From the NCBI RefSeq assembly GCF_008329565.1, contig NZ_NPKT01000004.1:238888-302887 (forward strand): a stretch of DNA of 64,000 nt, in the 5' to 3' direction. Shown piece by piece: positions 44,755 through 54,100 of this stretch. This stretch comes from Mycolicibacterium sp. P1-5 (GTDB lineage: Bacteria; Actinomycetota; Actinomycetes; Mycobacteriales; Mycobacteriaceae). Within the stretch, counting starts at the first letter, position 1, and each line of letters begins with the position of its first letter. A program made the translations under genes and the position numbers. The notes beneath the pieces are model-generated. The model had not been told where the DNA came from and made no database searches. It saw nothing but the letters and a program-made list of their open reading frames with translations.

Positions 44755-46596
44755 GTGGAATTCCATTCGCGACGTTCGACCAGCCGTAACGATGCGCACT
44801 TGACCGACGAGACTGATGGAGAGCGGCCCTGGTTCAGGCGCCGCGAAGTCACTTGGCCGCTCGCGATACTGGTCCTGTTACTGGTGCTGGGCGGCTGGCT
44901 TGGTTTCCAGGCGTACGCGGCGAAATCCAATCTCGAACAAGCACGCAATAGCGCCCAACAGGCGAAAAACGCAGTGATGCAGGGCGATATCGCGGACGCG
45001 TCACGCTCCGCCTCGGATGCACAGTCCCATGCGCAGGCGGCCCGTAATGCAGCGCACTCACTGCCGTGGAACATCGCTGCCGGCGTGCCGTGGCTGGGCA
45101 GCCCGTTCAAAACGGGTCAGCAAATTTCTGACGTGGTGCTCAACTTGGCCACCGATGTGCTGAAGCCGATCGCAGAGGCGGGCACAACAGTTTCGCCGAA
45201 TCATCTACTCGCCGACGGCCGATTGGATGTGGTGGCGCTACGCAATGAGGGGCCCACCTTAAACAAGTTTGCCACGGATGCAGCACGAATCAACACGCAA
45301 GCACAAGCGATTTCAGAGCCTGGCTATCTCGCTGTAATCGAGGATGCTCGCTCCCAACTGCAAGCGCAGACACAAGATTTGGCGAAGCTGCTGACGAACA
45401 CGGCCCTCGCCGCGCGCCTAGCCCCGTCGATGCTGGGCGCGGACGGCCCGCGCAGTTATTTCATGGCTTTCCTTACCAACGCCGAAGCCCGTGGCACCGG
45501 AGGGCTCCTTGGCGGGTTTGGCGTTGTCCGCTTCGACGACGGCAAGCCCAGCGTGGACACCCTGGCTCCGAATAGCGATTTCAACAACAGGGAATTCACG
45601 CCCCTTAGCCTCGGCCCCGAGTTCGACAACCAGTACGGCTTTACCAATCCGTCCACCGATTACCGCAACACTAACCAAAGCTCGCACTTCCCCTATGCTG
45701 CGCAAATCTGGAGGTCGATGGCGGAGCAAGTGGGGCTGAATGTCGACGGGGTTATCTCGATCGACCCGGTCGCGCTGAGCTACATCCTCGGGGCGACCGG
45801 TCCAGTCGTGCTTCCCGACGGCGAAACGGTGACAAAAGATAATGCCGTCGAGCTCACGGAGTCGACCGCCTACATCCGATTTTCTGACGAAAGAGATCAG
45901 ACAGCACGCAAGAAGTTCCTTCAGGGCATTGCCGCTGAAGTGGTCAAACAACTAATGGGCCCAGTGAAATCACCCCGGGCGTTGCTCGACGCCCTGGGCC
46001 GGGCAGTCAGCGAACGTCGGATCTCGGTGTGGAGCTCTGTCCCAGAAGAGCAGGCGCTGCTGGAGCAGACTCCACTGGCGCACATAATCCCAGACGATCC
46101 AGCCCCGTACGCGGAGATCGTCATCAATAATCTAGGCGGTAATAAGCTTGATTACTATCTGGACCGTCAGATCGAATACGTTGCCGACGGATGCTATGGC
46201 GCTAAGCGGACCTCAACAGTAACGGTTCGATTGAGAAATAATGTGACCGACCCGGAATCGCTTCCCGATTATGTTTCCGGCCGTCTAGGCTTCTTCCCTA
46301 AGGCCGGACCAGGGCTTATCCCCAAGGGAACCATGTTCACATCCGTTCGGCTGCTCGCAACCACTGGAGCTACACTCGATAACACGATGTCCAACGGCAG
46401 TCCAATAGCCGTCCACTCAGACAGCGAACGCGGCCACCCGAGCTTCGAAGCTCAAGTAGTGATACCGGCAGGAAAGACGGAGAATTTGGTCTTTCACCTC
46501 TCCGAGCCAACGGTTCCAGGCGCGGCGCGCGTTCCCATCCAACCGCTGGTCGGACGCGTTACCACAAAGGTCTCGGTGCCACAATGCGCAGGATGA
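44755..46596 (+). CDS. DUF4012 membrane protein of the exopolysaccharide locus
   Basis: This 613-residue protein has a short cytoplasmic N-terminus, one membrane segment near residues 35-55 (WPLAILVLLLVLGGWLGF) and a large external domain. The DUF4012 region includes AFLTNAEARGTGGLLGGFGV, part of a family-typical segment, and VDGVISIDPVALSYILGATG. DUF4012 proteins accompany polysaccharide loci in actinobacteria and contain an LCP-like segment. A role in transferring or anchoring glycan is inferred, not shown. The GTG start is at 44755. Confidence 0.8.
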   Translation: MEFHSRRSTSRNDAHLTDETDGERPWFRRREVTWPLAILVLLLVLGGWLGFQAYAAKSNLEQARNSAQQAKNAVMQGDIADASRSASDAQSHAQAARNAAHSLPWNIAAGVPWLGSPFKTGQQISDVVLNLATDVLKPIAEAGTTVSPNHLLADGRLDVVALRNEGPTLNKFATDAARINTQAQAISEPGYLAVIEDARSQLQAQTQDLAKLLTNTALAARLAPSMLGADGPRSYFMAFLTNAEARGTGGLLGGFGVVRFDDGKPSVDTLAPNSDFNNREFTPLSLGPEFDNQYGFTNPSTDYRNTNQSSHFPYAAQIWRSMAEQVGLNVDGVISIDPVALSYILGATGPVVLPDGETVTKDNAVELTESTAYIRFSDERDQTARKKFLQGIAAEVVKQLMGPVKSPRALLDALGRAVSERRISVWSSVPEEQALLEQTPLAHIIPDDPAPYAEIVINNLGGNKLDYYLDRQIEYVADGCYGAKRTSTVTVRLRNNVTDPESLPDYVSGRLGFFPKAGPGLIPKGTMFTSVRLLATTGATLDNTMSNGSPIAVHSDSERGHPSFEAQVVIPAGKTENLVFHLSEPTVPGAARVPIQPLVGRVTTKVSVPQCAG

Positions 46597-46639
46597 GGTA
46601 TAGCGCCGGTGACGACCCGAGAGAGAGCGGCGAGCTGCT

Positions 46640-48151
46640 TTGAATCTTCAGGACTTCATAAAGATCATTCGCCACCGGTGGATCACCGTGGTCCTCACAG
46701 CGCTGATCATCATTCTGGGATCAGTCGCTTACACCGTGGTGCAGACTCCGCTCTACCAAGCCTCGACGCGACTGTTCGTCTCCACGACGTCGGGAGCGTC
46801 AGTATCAGATCTCTACAACGGCAATCGGCTTTCCCAAGAACGGGTTCTCTCGTACACCCAGCTTCTAATGGGTGAGACTCTGGCCCAGCGCACGATCGAC
46901 CGTCTTCAACTGAACATGACCGCAGCAGGGCTCAAAGCCGAGGTCACTGCCAAATCGAAGCCCGATACCGTGCTGATTGACGTGTCGGTTCTCGACGCAT
47001 CGCCGGTCCGCGCACGCGACATCGCCAATTCGTTATCCGACGAGTTCGTCGTGATGGCAAGGGAATTGGAGACGCCTAGTCCTGGATTTCGGCCTGAAGC
47101 ACGTGTGGTCGTCGAACAGCGAGCGACGGTTCCCTCATCCCCAGTAGTTCCGAATAAGACACGCAATCTCGCAATCGGCATTCTCCTCGGCGGAATGTTC
47201 GGTATTTGTCTCGCGCTCCTTCGGGATCTCCTCGACAACACCGTGAAGTCTCAAGAGACTCTTGAACAGATCACCGGAACGGGCGTGGTCGGCTACATCC
47301 CGTTCGACAAGAAGTTCCAGGTCAGTCCAGCGCTCTCCTTCGACACCGACAACTCGTCGGCTGCAGAGGCTTTCCGCAAGCTTCGCACTAACCTTCAATT
47401 CCTCGCGGTGGACGATCCACCCCGTGTGATCATGATCTCGAGCGCCTCACCGGGCGAGGGTAAGACCACGGCCTCAATCAATATCGCACTGGCACTAGCC
47501 GAGGCCGAGCAGAATGTGGTCCTGGTTGACGGCGATCTGCGGCGCCCGAGCATATCGAAATACCTCAATGCCCTCCGGTCGGTGGGCGTAAGCAATGTGC
47601 TCAGCGGGGCGACACCCCTTACCGAGGTATTGCAGGAGACAAACTATCCACATTTGACGGTCCTCGCCGCGGGACCGACACCGCCGAATCCCAGCGAACT
47701 CCTCGGTTCACGAACAGCCGAAAAGATGATCGCAGAACTGCGTGGCAACTTCGATTACGTCATCATCGACTCCGCGCCTTTGCTCGCGGTTACCGATGGC
47801 GCGGTCTTGGCCGCGCATGCCGATGGCGCCTTGGTTGTCGTGCGGGCCGGCAAGACGAGGCGCGACCAACTCACACATGCAATGGGAATGCTGAATGACG
47901 TTGGGGCCAACCTGCTCGGGGCGGTGCTGACCATGATGCCGACGCGTGGGAGTGGTGTTTATAGCTACAACTACTACTATTCCGGCGGTAGCTACGGGCC
48001 TGAGAAGGAGCGGGATGTGGCCAGCCGTCAGCCATCAGATGAAGACGAGGCCGTGTCAGCACGCGAAACCCGCACTGTCACAACCCGAAAGAGGTCTACG
48101 GAGACCCTTGAGCCATCGACTGACCTGCGCCGGGGCAGCGTGGAATCCTAA
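46640..48151 (+). CDS. Fused Wzz chain-length regulator and BY-type tyrosine kinase
   Basis: This 503-residue inner-membrane protein controls polysaccharide chain length and export. The Wzz domain has membrane segments near residues 15-37 and 173-192. The kinase part has Walker A SASPGEGKTT near residue 268, Walker A' VVLVDGDLRRPS and Walker B DYVIIDSAPLL. A Tyr-rich region (YSYNYYYSGGSYG) near residue 440 may be autophosphorylated. The C-terminal tail is charged. The TTG start has only a weak ribosome site. The fused form is usual in actinobacteria. Confidence 0.92.
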   Translation: MNLQDFIKIIRHRWITVVLTALIIILGSVAYTVVQTPLYQASTRLFVSTTSGASVSDLYNGNRLSQERVLSYTQLLMGETLAQRTIDRLQLNMTAAGLKAEVTAKSKPDTVLIDVSVLDASPVRARDIANSLSDEFVVMARELETPSPGFRPEARVVVEQRATVPSSPVVPNKTRNLAIGILLGGMFGICLALLRDLLDNTVKSQETLEQITGTGVVGYIPFDKKFQVSPALSFDTDNSSAAEAFRKLRTNLQFLAVDDPPRVIMISSASPGEGKTTASINIALALAEAEQNVVLVDGDLRRPSISKYLNALRSVGVSNVLSGATPLTEVLQETNYPHLTVLAAGPTPPNPSELLGSRTAEKMIAELRGNFDYVIIDSAPLLAVTDGAVLAAHADGALVVVRAGKTRRDQLTHAMGMLNDVGANLLGAVLTMMPTRGSGVYSYNYYYSGGSYGPEKERDVASRQPSDEDEAVSARETRTVTTRKRSTETLEPSTDLRRGSVES

Positions 48152-48252
48152 ACGAGCCGGTCCGGAACAAGTGGCGCCCGGGAGTCTACCCGCCCAGTCG
48201 TAGCCGATATTTGCCGTTCTGAGTGCGCGCCTTTGCACCGAGAGGATTGGAA

Positions 48253-48894
48253 TTGCCCGGCTTGAACTTCATACGGAACGTAGCAACAACAATGACTCAC
48301 TTAATCATCGATCCCGGTGAATTGCTCCGATTGCCGAAGTGGCTCCGTCACCGAAAATCGTCGATGATTGATCTGCGACAACCTTGGTGGCCCTACCGAA
48401 TGACCGAATATGTGGAGACGGTGTTGCCTCCTCGAGCTAGGGTATTTGAATACGGTGGCGGTGGTTCTTCAGTGTGGTTGAGCGATCACGGGGCGCGGCT
48501 AACGGTCGTCGAACACCATCAAGAATGGTTCGATGAACTTCGTCAGATTCTTCCTGGCGAGGCTGAACTGATCTTAACTCCGACGTCTACGGTCGGCGGT
48601 ATTAGCAGTTGCGCGGAAGCTGGATACTACGACAACTATGTAGCGGCCATCGAAAGCTATCCGGATAATACTTTCGACCTCGTGACCGTTGACGGTAGGG
48701 CTCGAGTGGAGTGCGTTTCGCGCGCGAAGGCGAAAGTCAAGCAAGGGGGGCACCTGTTGCTCGACGATTCGGATCGATCGCGGTACGCGACCGCCATAGA
48801 AACCATGTCATCATGGCCGTCTAAGACGGTCCGGGGTTTGAAGCCGGGATCTCCCATCCCGGCCACGACTACGATTTGGACTAGACCATCATGA
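48253..48894 (+). CDS. Class I methyltransferase-like protein
   Basis: This is a 213-residue protein with a Rossmann-type SAM site (VFEYGGGGSSVWLSDHGARL then VVEHHQEWFDEL), LVTVDGRARVECVSRAKAKV and GGHLLLDDSDRSRY. The TTG at 48253 is chosen because GAGAGG lies seven bases upstream; an upstream GTG at 48223 is possible. The enzyme may methylate a sugar precursor or lipid intermediate. About 100 bases separate it from the kinase gene. Confidence 0.7.
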   Translation: MPGLNFIRNVATTMTHLIIDPGELLRLPKWLRHRKSSMIDLRQPWWPYRMTEYVETVLPPRARVFEYGGGGSSVWLSDHGARLTVVEHHQEWFDELRQILPGEAELILTPTSTVGGISSCAEAGYYDNYVAAIESYPDNTFDLVTVDGRARVECVSRAKAKVKQGGHLLLDDSDRSRYATAIETMSSWPSKTVRGLKPGSPIPATTTIWTRPS

Positions 48895-49167
48895 CGTCGG
48901 CGGCACAACGTGTCCCAAGTCGTTCGGCGTCAGAGAAAAATCGCGCCGAGTCCCTCCTTGGTGGGTGAGTGACTTCCAAACCCGTCGGCTATCGCCGAAG
49001 AATCAGCCGAAAAAAGTGGTCGGACGAGGAAAGATGGCGGGATACCAGTTGGTCACATCCTGGGCTCAGGACCCGATGAAGAACGTTCTGTGCACGTACC
49101 CCTCGACGACTCGCGCTCCGCACTGCCTAGGCCGAACACGATCGGCCCATGGCATGGAGGTATGCCA

Positions 49168-50073
49168 GTGCCCAGGCTAGTTGTCGCGATGCCAGCGTTC
49201 AATGCGGAAGCCACCATTCGGCAGGCGGTGATTACGACGCTGCGTGCGATGCCGAGGGATAGCGAACTAGTCGTACTCGACGACAAGAGCACCGATAAGA
49301 CGCTCACAGTATTAGACACCATCACTGACGCGCGGCTTCGGGTAATTGCAAATGAGCACAACCTCGGGGGCGGAACTGCTCGGCAGCGATTATTGGTCGA
49401 ATCGGACAGCGAGTTCGTTGCGGCGATGGATGCCGACGACATCACTTTCCCATGGCGCTTTGCCCTTCAATTAAGAGCTCTTCAGTCATTTGATGTCGTG
49501 TTTGGTTCTGTGGTTCGGTTCAACCGTGGCCAGCTCGAGGGTATCCATAATTTTACTAGCCGCGTAACACAGATGCGTCCGAGTGCACCCATCGCCCTCA
49601 GGCCCGAGGAGTTCCCCGCTGCTCTGCTCTTCCATTGCGAAGTCTGGCAGTCATCATTGACTGCTAAGAGGAGTGCGTTCGATAACGTCGGCGGCTACCA
49701 GCCGCTACGGTACGGACAGGATTGGGATCTTTATCTTCGCATGGCTAACTCGGGTGCGATTATGTATCGAAGTGCAGTACCGTTAATTGCATACAGAGCT
49801 AGCCCCTTGCAGGTGACAAGGCGCTCTGATTACGTCGACATATTTAGGTCTCAGGTGCTGCGAAGTTCGTATGCCGCCCTGTTCAATTCCCGGGTACATT
49901 CGATGAAAATCGATATGGGTATGGGTTGCGCATCAGTGGCCGAGGCGACAATCAAGGCCGGCTTGGCGGGGCAATTAGGTACTTTCCGTCCGGCCAACCG
50001 GTTGCGGTACACGCGGTTATTGCGATCCGGCAAAACTTTGGGCGCTGTCGCCTTATTTCAGTCAGCAAGCTAA
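49168..50073 (+). CDS. Family 2 glycosyltransferase
   Basis: This 301-residue GT-A enzyme adds a sugar to the growing repeat unit. It begins LVVAMPAFNAEATIRQAV and contains VVLDDKSTDKTL and the metal-binding AAMDADDITFPWR. There is no membrane segment. The GTG at 49168 is preferred because GGAGG is seven bases upstream; an ATG two codons earlier abuts it too closely. The 273 bases before it hold no convincing gene. Confidence 0.88.
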   Translation: MPRLVVAMPAFNAEATIRQAVITTLRAMPRDSELVVLDDKSTDKTLTVLDTITDARLRVIANEHNLGGGTARQRLLVESDSEFVAAMDADDITFPWRFALQLRALQSFDVVFGSVVRFNRGQLEGIHNFTSRVTQMRPSAPIALRPEEFPAALLFHCEVWQSSLTAKRSAFDNVGGYQPLRYGQDWDLYLRMANSGAIMYRSAVPLIAYRASPLQVTRRSDYVDIFRSQVLRSSYAALFNSRVHSMKIDMGMGCASVAEATIKAGLAGQLGTFRPANRLRYTRLLRSGKTLGAVALFQSAS

Positions 50074-50257
50074 TGTTGGAAGTCCAACCGGCTGGTCGGG
50101 GCACGAGTGAATGGATGCGCGCAAGCGCTGAAGTACGCAATGCGCGCCAGTTCCGGTCACTCAGCCACCCAACGCTGGTGCAGCTGCCGGGTTTGTTCCT
50201 ACGGCCCGCGAGCGGAATTACACTAGCTCTAAAGCAATCGACCGGAGGGACTGCCAA

Positions 50258-50995
50258 ATGATCGATCTTTCCGGATCTGTCCTGTTAAATCTCGGGTGCG
50301 GATATAAGACATGTGACGGCGAGGGCGTCGTGAACGTCGATTACGGCGTCTTTCAGCGGCTTGCGGTATCTCGGGTTTTGCGGAGAGTGGCACCCATCCT
50401 TATCGGGCCCAGTCGTGCTCAGAAGCTGAACCGCATCACGCCTGGGCGCTTAGTGGTCTACGACATCTCACGCGGCATACCCGCCGCCGAAAACAGTGTC
50501 GGAGCGGTCTACCACTCACATATGTTGGAGCATCTCGACCGTGATGTAGCGGTCGACTTTATGCGAGAAGTCCGCCGCGTTCTTAAGCCCGGCGGAATAC
50601 AGCGGATCGCAGTACCGGACCTCGAACAGTCGGTTCGCAGCTATCTCGCTCACTTGGATAGTGATGAAGGGGCTGAGAAGCACGACGAATACGTCACGGA
50701 CCTCCTCGAGCAGTCGGTGCGACGCGAGGCGTCAGGAACCAGTGTCCAAAGGCAACCCCGCCGGTTTATCGAGAATCTGCTTCTGGGCGATGCGCGTAGG
50801 CGCGGTGAGACACACCAGTGGATGTACGACCGCATGAACCTGTCCCACCTCCTCTCCCACACCGGCTTCACAAACATCCAGGCCTGTTCGTTCGGTGAAA
50901 GCGCCATTCCAAAGTGGGCTAGCTACGGACTTGAGCTAGACGATTTCGGCCGGGAATACAAGCCGCGAACTTTATACATGGAAGGTACCGCTTGA
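50258..50995 (+). CDS. Class I SAM-dependent methyltransferase
   Basis: This 245-residue methyltransferase has LLNLGCGYKTCDGEGVVNVD, HSHMLEHLDRDVAVDFMREV and RRVLKPGGIQRIAVPDLE as family segments. The ATG has GGAGGG eight bases upstream. It probably modifies a sugar residue or lipid carrier in the locus. It is followed 116 bases later by the Wzy-like polymerase. Confidence 0.82.
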   Translation: MIDLSGSVLLNLGCGYKTCDGEGVVNVDYGVFQRLAVSRVLRRVAPILIGPSRAQKLNRITPGRLVVYDISRGIPAAENSVGAVYHSHMLEHLDRDVAVDFMREVRRVLKPGGIQRIAVPDLEQSVRSYLAHLDSDEGAEKHDEYVTDLLEQSVRREASGTSVQRQPRRFIENLLLGDARRRGETHQWMYDRMNLSHLLSHTGFTNIQACSFGESAIPKWASYGLELDDFGREYKPRTLYMEGTA

Positions 50996-51111
50996 CAGAA
51001 CCAAACTTCTCGGCTCATCCCGTGAGTCGTACCTTGACCATGAGACACAGACTGTGCGCCCCTCGCACCCGGGGTTAGGACGTCCAGGCTCAGACCGTAG
51101 GAGGGGACTAA

Positions 51112-52641
51112 GTGAGTAGTGACGAATCGCTTTCGGTCTGCGTTCTGATTCTCATGACCCTCGCGGGCGGCGCAGTCGCTGTTATCGTCGCACGGAGATT
51201 GCACCGCGTCCTCAGCTTCCGCGTTTTTGCGATTGCCTTTTACATGACGGTGAATGTGGTGTCAGGTATTGCGCATATCCTAGACACCTCGCGAATACGT
51301 CGCGGTTATTTCGACGCGGTCGCATCCTTGGACCCGGGCCAACTTTCCGAGACCTCGCTAATAGAGGCGTTGGGCCTAATCGCGATCTGCTTCGGCGTGC
51401 TACGCGGACTTCCGAGGCGGGGTACGGCGACCCCACCTGAAAGTAAGTCGTTAGCGCCGAGCGACCGTGCTCTTTTGATTCCAGCGATTGCAGTTCTTCT
51501 GCCTGCCTCCTTATGGTCATTACTCAAAATTCAGGCGTACGCTTCAACTCTCGATAGCGTTCGAATTATTTCGGTATCTGGAGGGATGGCGCGTTACGCG
51601 TTCCTGTCATCCTGGTTCGTATCAGCTATTTACTTCGTCGTGATCTGGATAGCAAGTCGGCTACCACACAACAGACGGTTGCTGGTGCCCCTCATCCTGT
51701 TTGTGGGAGTCGTACTAATATCGGCCTCGGTTCAGTGGACTGGCTCGCGCGGTTCGGCCGTCTTTTTGTGTCTCCCGCTGATTTTGGTACTCGCGCCCAC
51801 ACTAAAGAACGTGAAAGGGCCGGCGGTCGCATTCGGCGCGGCAATCGGTCTTGTATCGACGGTTGTGGTTCTACGGGCGAACGATCTTCGACAGTCGAGG
51901 TCTGCTTTTGGCAGCACAGGCTTAAGCGACTGGGTCGACTGGGAACTCGGAAGATTTTCAATGTTGGGTTTCGCATTGCAGAGCGCAGACAGGTACGGGC
52001 TTCTCTACGGAGAGACGTTCGTTAATAGTGCCGCGAAACCACTTGCCAGCCTATCCGGGTTCCTCGGTATCGAGCTGTTTCAATCCAGTGGCCGGTCATC
52101 TGTGGATCTCGCGGCTGCGCAACTTCTCAATTCAAGTAAAGCGGATTACATCGTTCCCGGGTTGAGTGCTGAGTTGTTCCTTAATTTCGGCACTGTGGGC
52201 CTTGTTTTAGGATATTTCGTCCTGGGCCGCGTATGCAGTTGGACGGATGATCGATTCATCAACAGTGGGTCGCTAGTTACCCAACTCGCCTGGGCCTTCG
52301 TGGGGGTCGAGATTGTTCGTTCTATCGCCTACGGTGGCGCAGCCATCATGACAATTCTCTTCACCGGAGCCCCTTTGCTCGCCGTGGCAGGAGTATCACA
52401 CCTCATCCACCGCTCGCACCTCGATACCGCGGCCACAAGAGCCGATGTCGGCCGGTATACGGGAACCCGCGGTAGCGACCGGGTAATGAGCAAAAGATAT
52501 TCGCCCAGTGGCGGGCGAACGAGGTGTGGACCGGCCAGTCAGGGTGCGCCGGCGAACACCGCTAAGGAACCGACTGCGATGACCGCCATAGCAAAGCTAA
52601 CTTCGCGCCACGGTGCGGATCGCCCCATGAGGAGTGATTGA
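51112..52641 (+). CDS. Wzy-like polysaccharide polymerase
   Basis: This 509-residue integral membrane protein has roughly ten or eleven hydrophobic segments and a central loop rich in polar residues, the usual appearance of O-antigen/exopolysaccharide polymerases. The GTG start has GGAGGGG six bases upstream. Sequence identity within this family is too low for motif proof, so the call rests on topology and location. Its 3' end overlaps the convergent flippase gene by 103 bases. Confidence 0.75.
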   Translation: MSSDESLSVCVLILMTLAGGAVAVIVARRLHRVLSFRVFAIAFYMTVNVVSGIAHILDTSRIRRGYFDAVASLDPGQLSETSLIEALGLIAICFGVLRGLPRRGTATPPESKSLAPSDRALLIPAIAVLLPASLWSLLKIQAYASTLDSVRIISVSGGMARYAFLSSWFVSAIYFVVIWIASRLPHNRRLLVPLILFVGVVLISASVQWTGSRGSAVFLCLPLILVLAPTLKNVKGPAVAFGAAIGLVSTVVVLRANDLRQSRSAFGSTGLSDWVDWELGRFSMLGFALQSADRYGLLYGETFVNSAAKPLASLSGFLGIELFQSSGRSSVDLAAAQLLNSSKADYIVPGLSAELFLNFGTVGLVLGYFVLGRVCSWTDDRFINSGSLVTQLAWAFVGVEIVRSIAYGGAAIMTILFTGAPLLAVAGVSHLIHRSHLDTAATRADVGRYTGTRGSDRVMSKRYSPSGGRTRCGPASQGAPANTAKEPTAMTAIAKLTSRHGADRPMRSD

Positions 52642-53840
52642 AGTAGGGCGAGGACGCATTCACGAAGTAAGACTAACCACGCCGCCATCACCAGAGAGTT
52701 TATAGCGGCCAACGCGGTGACGGGAGCGAAAATCAGGCAGATTGCCGGGGCGATAAATGCGATTCGCGCATTTCCTCGGAGAATATGTACGGGCGCACTT
52801 GATGCCGCAATCGCCAGTGGTACCGTTGAAAGAACCAGTATAGGGACCATATGAAGCGCGGTTGCCCAACTCGGACCGAAGATATGTGGCAGTACATAAG
52901 TTGTGATAACCACAACCGCGATGGCGTTACAAACAGTTAGCACTAAACCGCCCCGAAGATCCTTACCGAGCATTTTCTTAATGTCGCTGTCCGATCGAGG
53001 CTCGCCCCGCGCTAGCTCGGTACGAAGTACATTTGGTTGTGAGGCGGCGATAGCCTCTCCAGAACTGCGTCCAACTGCAGTTCCGAGCGAGTAGATGCCC
53101 AGTGACCCCGTGCCCGCCCACAGGCCGACTAGCACCCGTTCCGATAGGCCTTGAAGCCAACCGATGGCGGAGTACAGGGTCATGTGACGGTAGGAAGTAA
53201 AGTAGTCCTCCCGCGACCCAGCAGGCTCGGTCCTCGAAGTCAGCCCGAGGTTTACGCCTGGCAGTCTGGTCGGTACCCGGGCTATTGACGCCACAATAAT
53301 TAATGCGTAGGTAACTTCTGACGCCGCCAGTGCGATACAGGCGCCTACTATCGATTTGTTGATGAGCACAATTGGGAGCCCTATAGCCGCACCCGTTAGA
53401 GCGCCAATTGTCCGATATAGCGATATACGCCCCCACCGACCGTCGCGTTGAGAAACCGCCGTGGGTTCGACAGCGACTGCTCGCGCCACTGGTACGACGA
53501 TCAATGGCACCAGACTCAGAAAGTCCCGCCCCGCGGTACTCAACCCGAAAACGACAGCAATGCCCCATATGGAGATACTCATGGACAACAGTCCAACGGA
53601 ACCGGAGAAGAACATATAGCGTCGCAAAAAGCGCTGGCCACTCGATGTTTTTATGGCCGAGATCGCGATGTGACGAATTGGTTGATCTGTAAGTGCTAGG
53701 TACAAAGTAAGGGCCAGCGAGGCCCAGCTAAGCAACCCGATCGCATGTGGGTTAGTAATGGCGGCCGCCACGATCGTTGACGCCGCTACAAGACCTCGCG
53801 GGACGGCGACTTCGAACGCTGCCCAAATCCGCCTCAGCAT
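52539..53840 (-). CDS. Wzx-like oligosaccharide flippase
   Basis: This 433-residue integral membrane protein has about 12 hydrophobic segments, and starts with an RRIWAAFEVAVPRGL motif as in polysaccharide transporters. It would move lipid-linked repeat units across the membrane for the polymerase. It is on the minus strand and its C-terminal coding region overlaps the polymerase gene tail to tail. The 260 bases upstream show no gene; I could not identify a promoter. Confidence 0.8.
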   Translation of the reverse strand: MLRRIWAAFEVAVPRGLVAASTIVAAAITNPHAIGLLSWASLALTLYLALTDQPIRHIAISAIKTSSGQRFLRRYMFFSGSVGLLSMSISIWGIAVVFGLSTAGRDFLSLVPLIVVPVARAVAVEPTAVSQRDGRWGRISLYRTIGALTGAAIGLPIVLINKSIVGACIALAASEVTYALIIVASIARVPTRLPGVNLGLTSRTEPAGSREDYFTSYRHMTLYSAIGWLQGLSERVLVGLWAGTGSLGIYSLGTAVGRSSGEAIAASQPNVLRTELARGEPRSDSDIKKMLGKDLRGGLVLTVCNAIAVVVITTYVLPHIFGPSWATALHMVPILVLSTVPLAIAASSAPVHILRGNARIAFIAPAICLIFAPVTALAAINSLVMAAWLVLLRECVLALLQSLLMGRSAPWREVSFAMAVIAVGSLAVFAGAP

Positions 53841-54100
53841 CTACGGCTACCCCTCGTGCCATGACCGGGTCCAGCTTCGCGGTCGCTAGTAATCCTTACC
53901 CTACGAGCGTGTGACCACTGAAATTTGGGAGGCGCACAGAGCAACCGTCTCCAGAACGGGGGAAACTACTAATGAAGGCGTAGGTGGTGGTCGCCAGTTT
54001 CGCATCCTATCGTTGCACACCTACCGACGCCGACCGCGCACTAGGACGGTTGGACCCTCCCACCACCATTTCGTTGAGGCGTAGGAGGAGACGGCCGCGA
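53841..54100. other. Gap between flippase and tailspike-like gene
   Basis: No supported gene is seen. GAAGGCGTAGGTGG and a similar GAGGCGTAGGAGG occur about 100 bases apart, a possible degenerate direct repeat near the flippase promoter. Confidence 0.3.

Noticed and set aside
44001..45110. Minus-strand frame with Gly/Ala repeats opposite the repeat protein
   Set aside because: It arises from the 18-bp tandem array read backwards; the plus frame has promoter, ribosome site and signal peptide.
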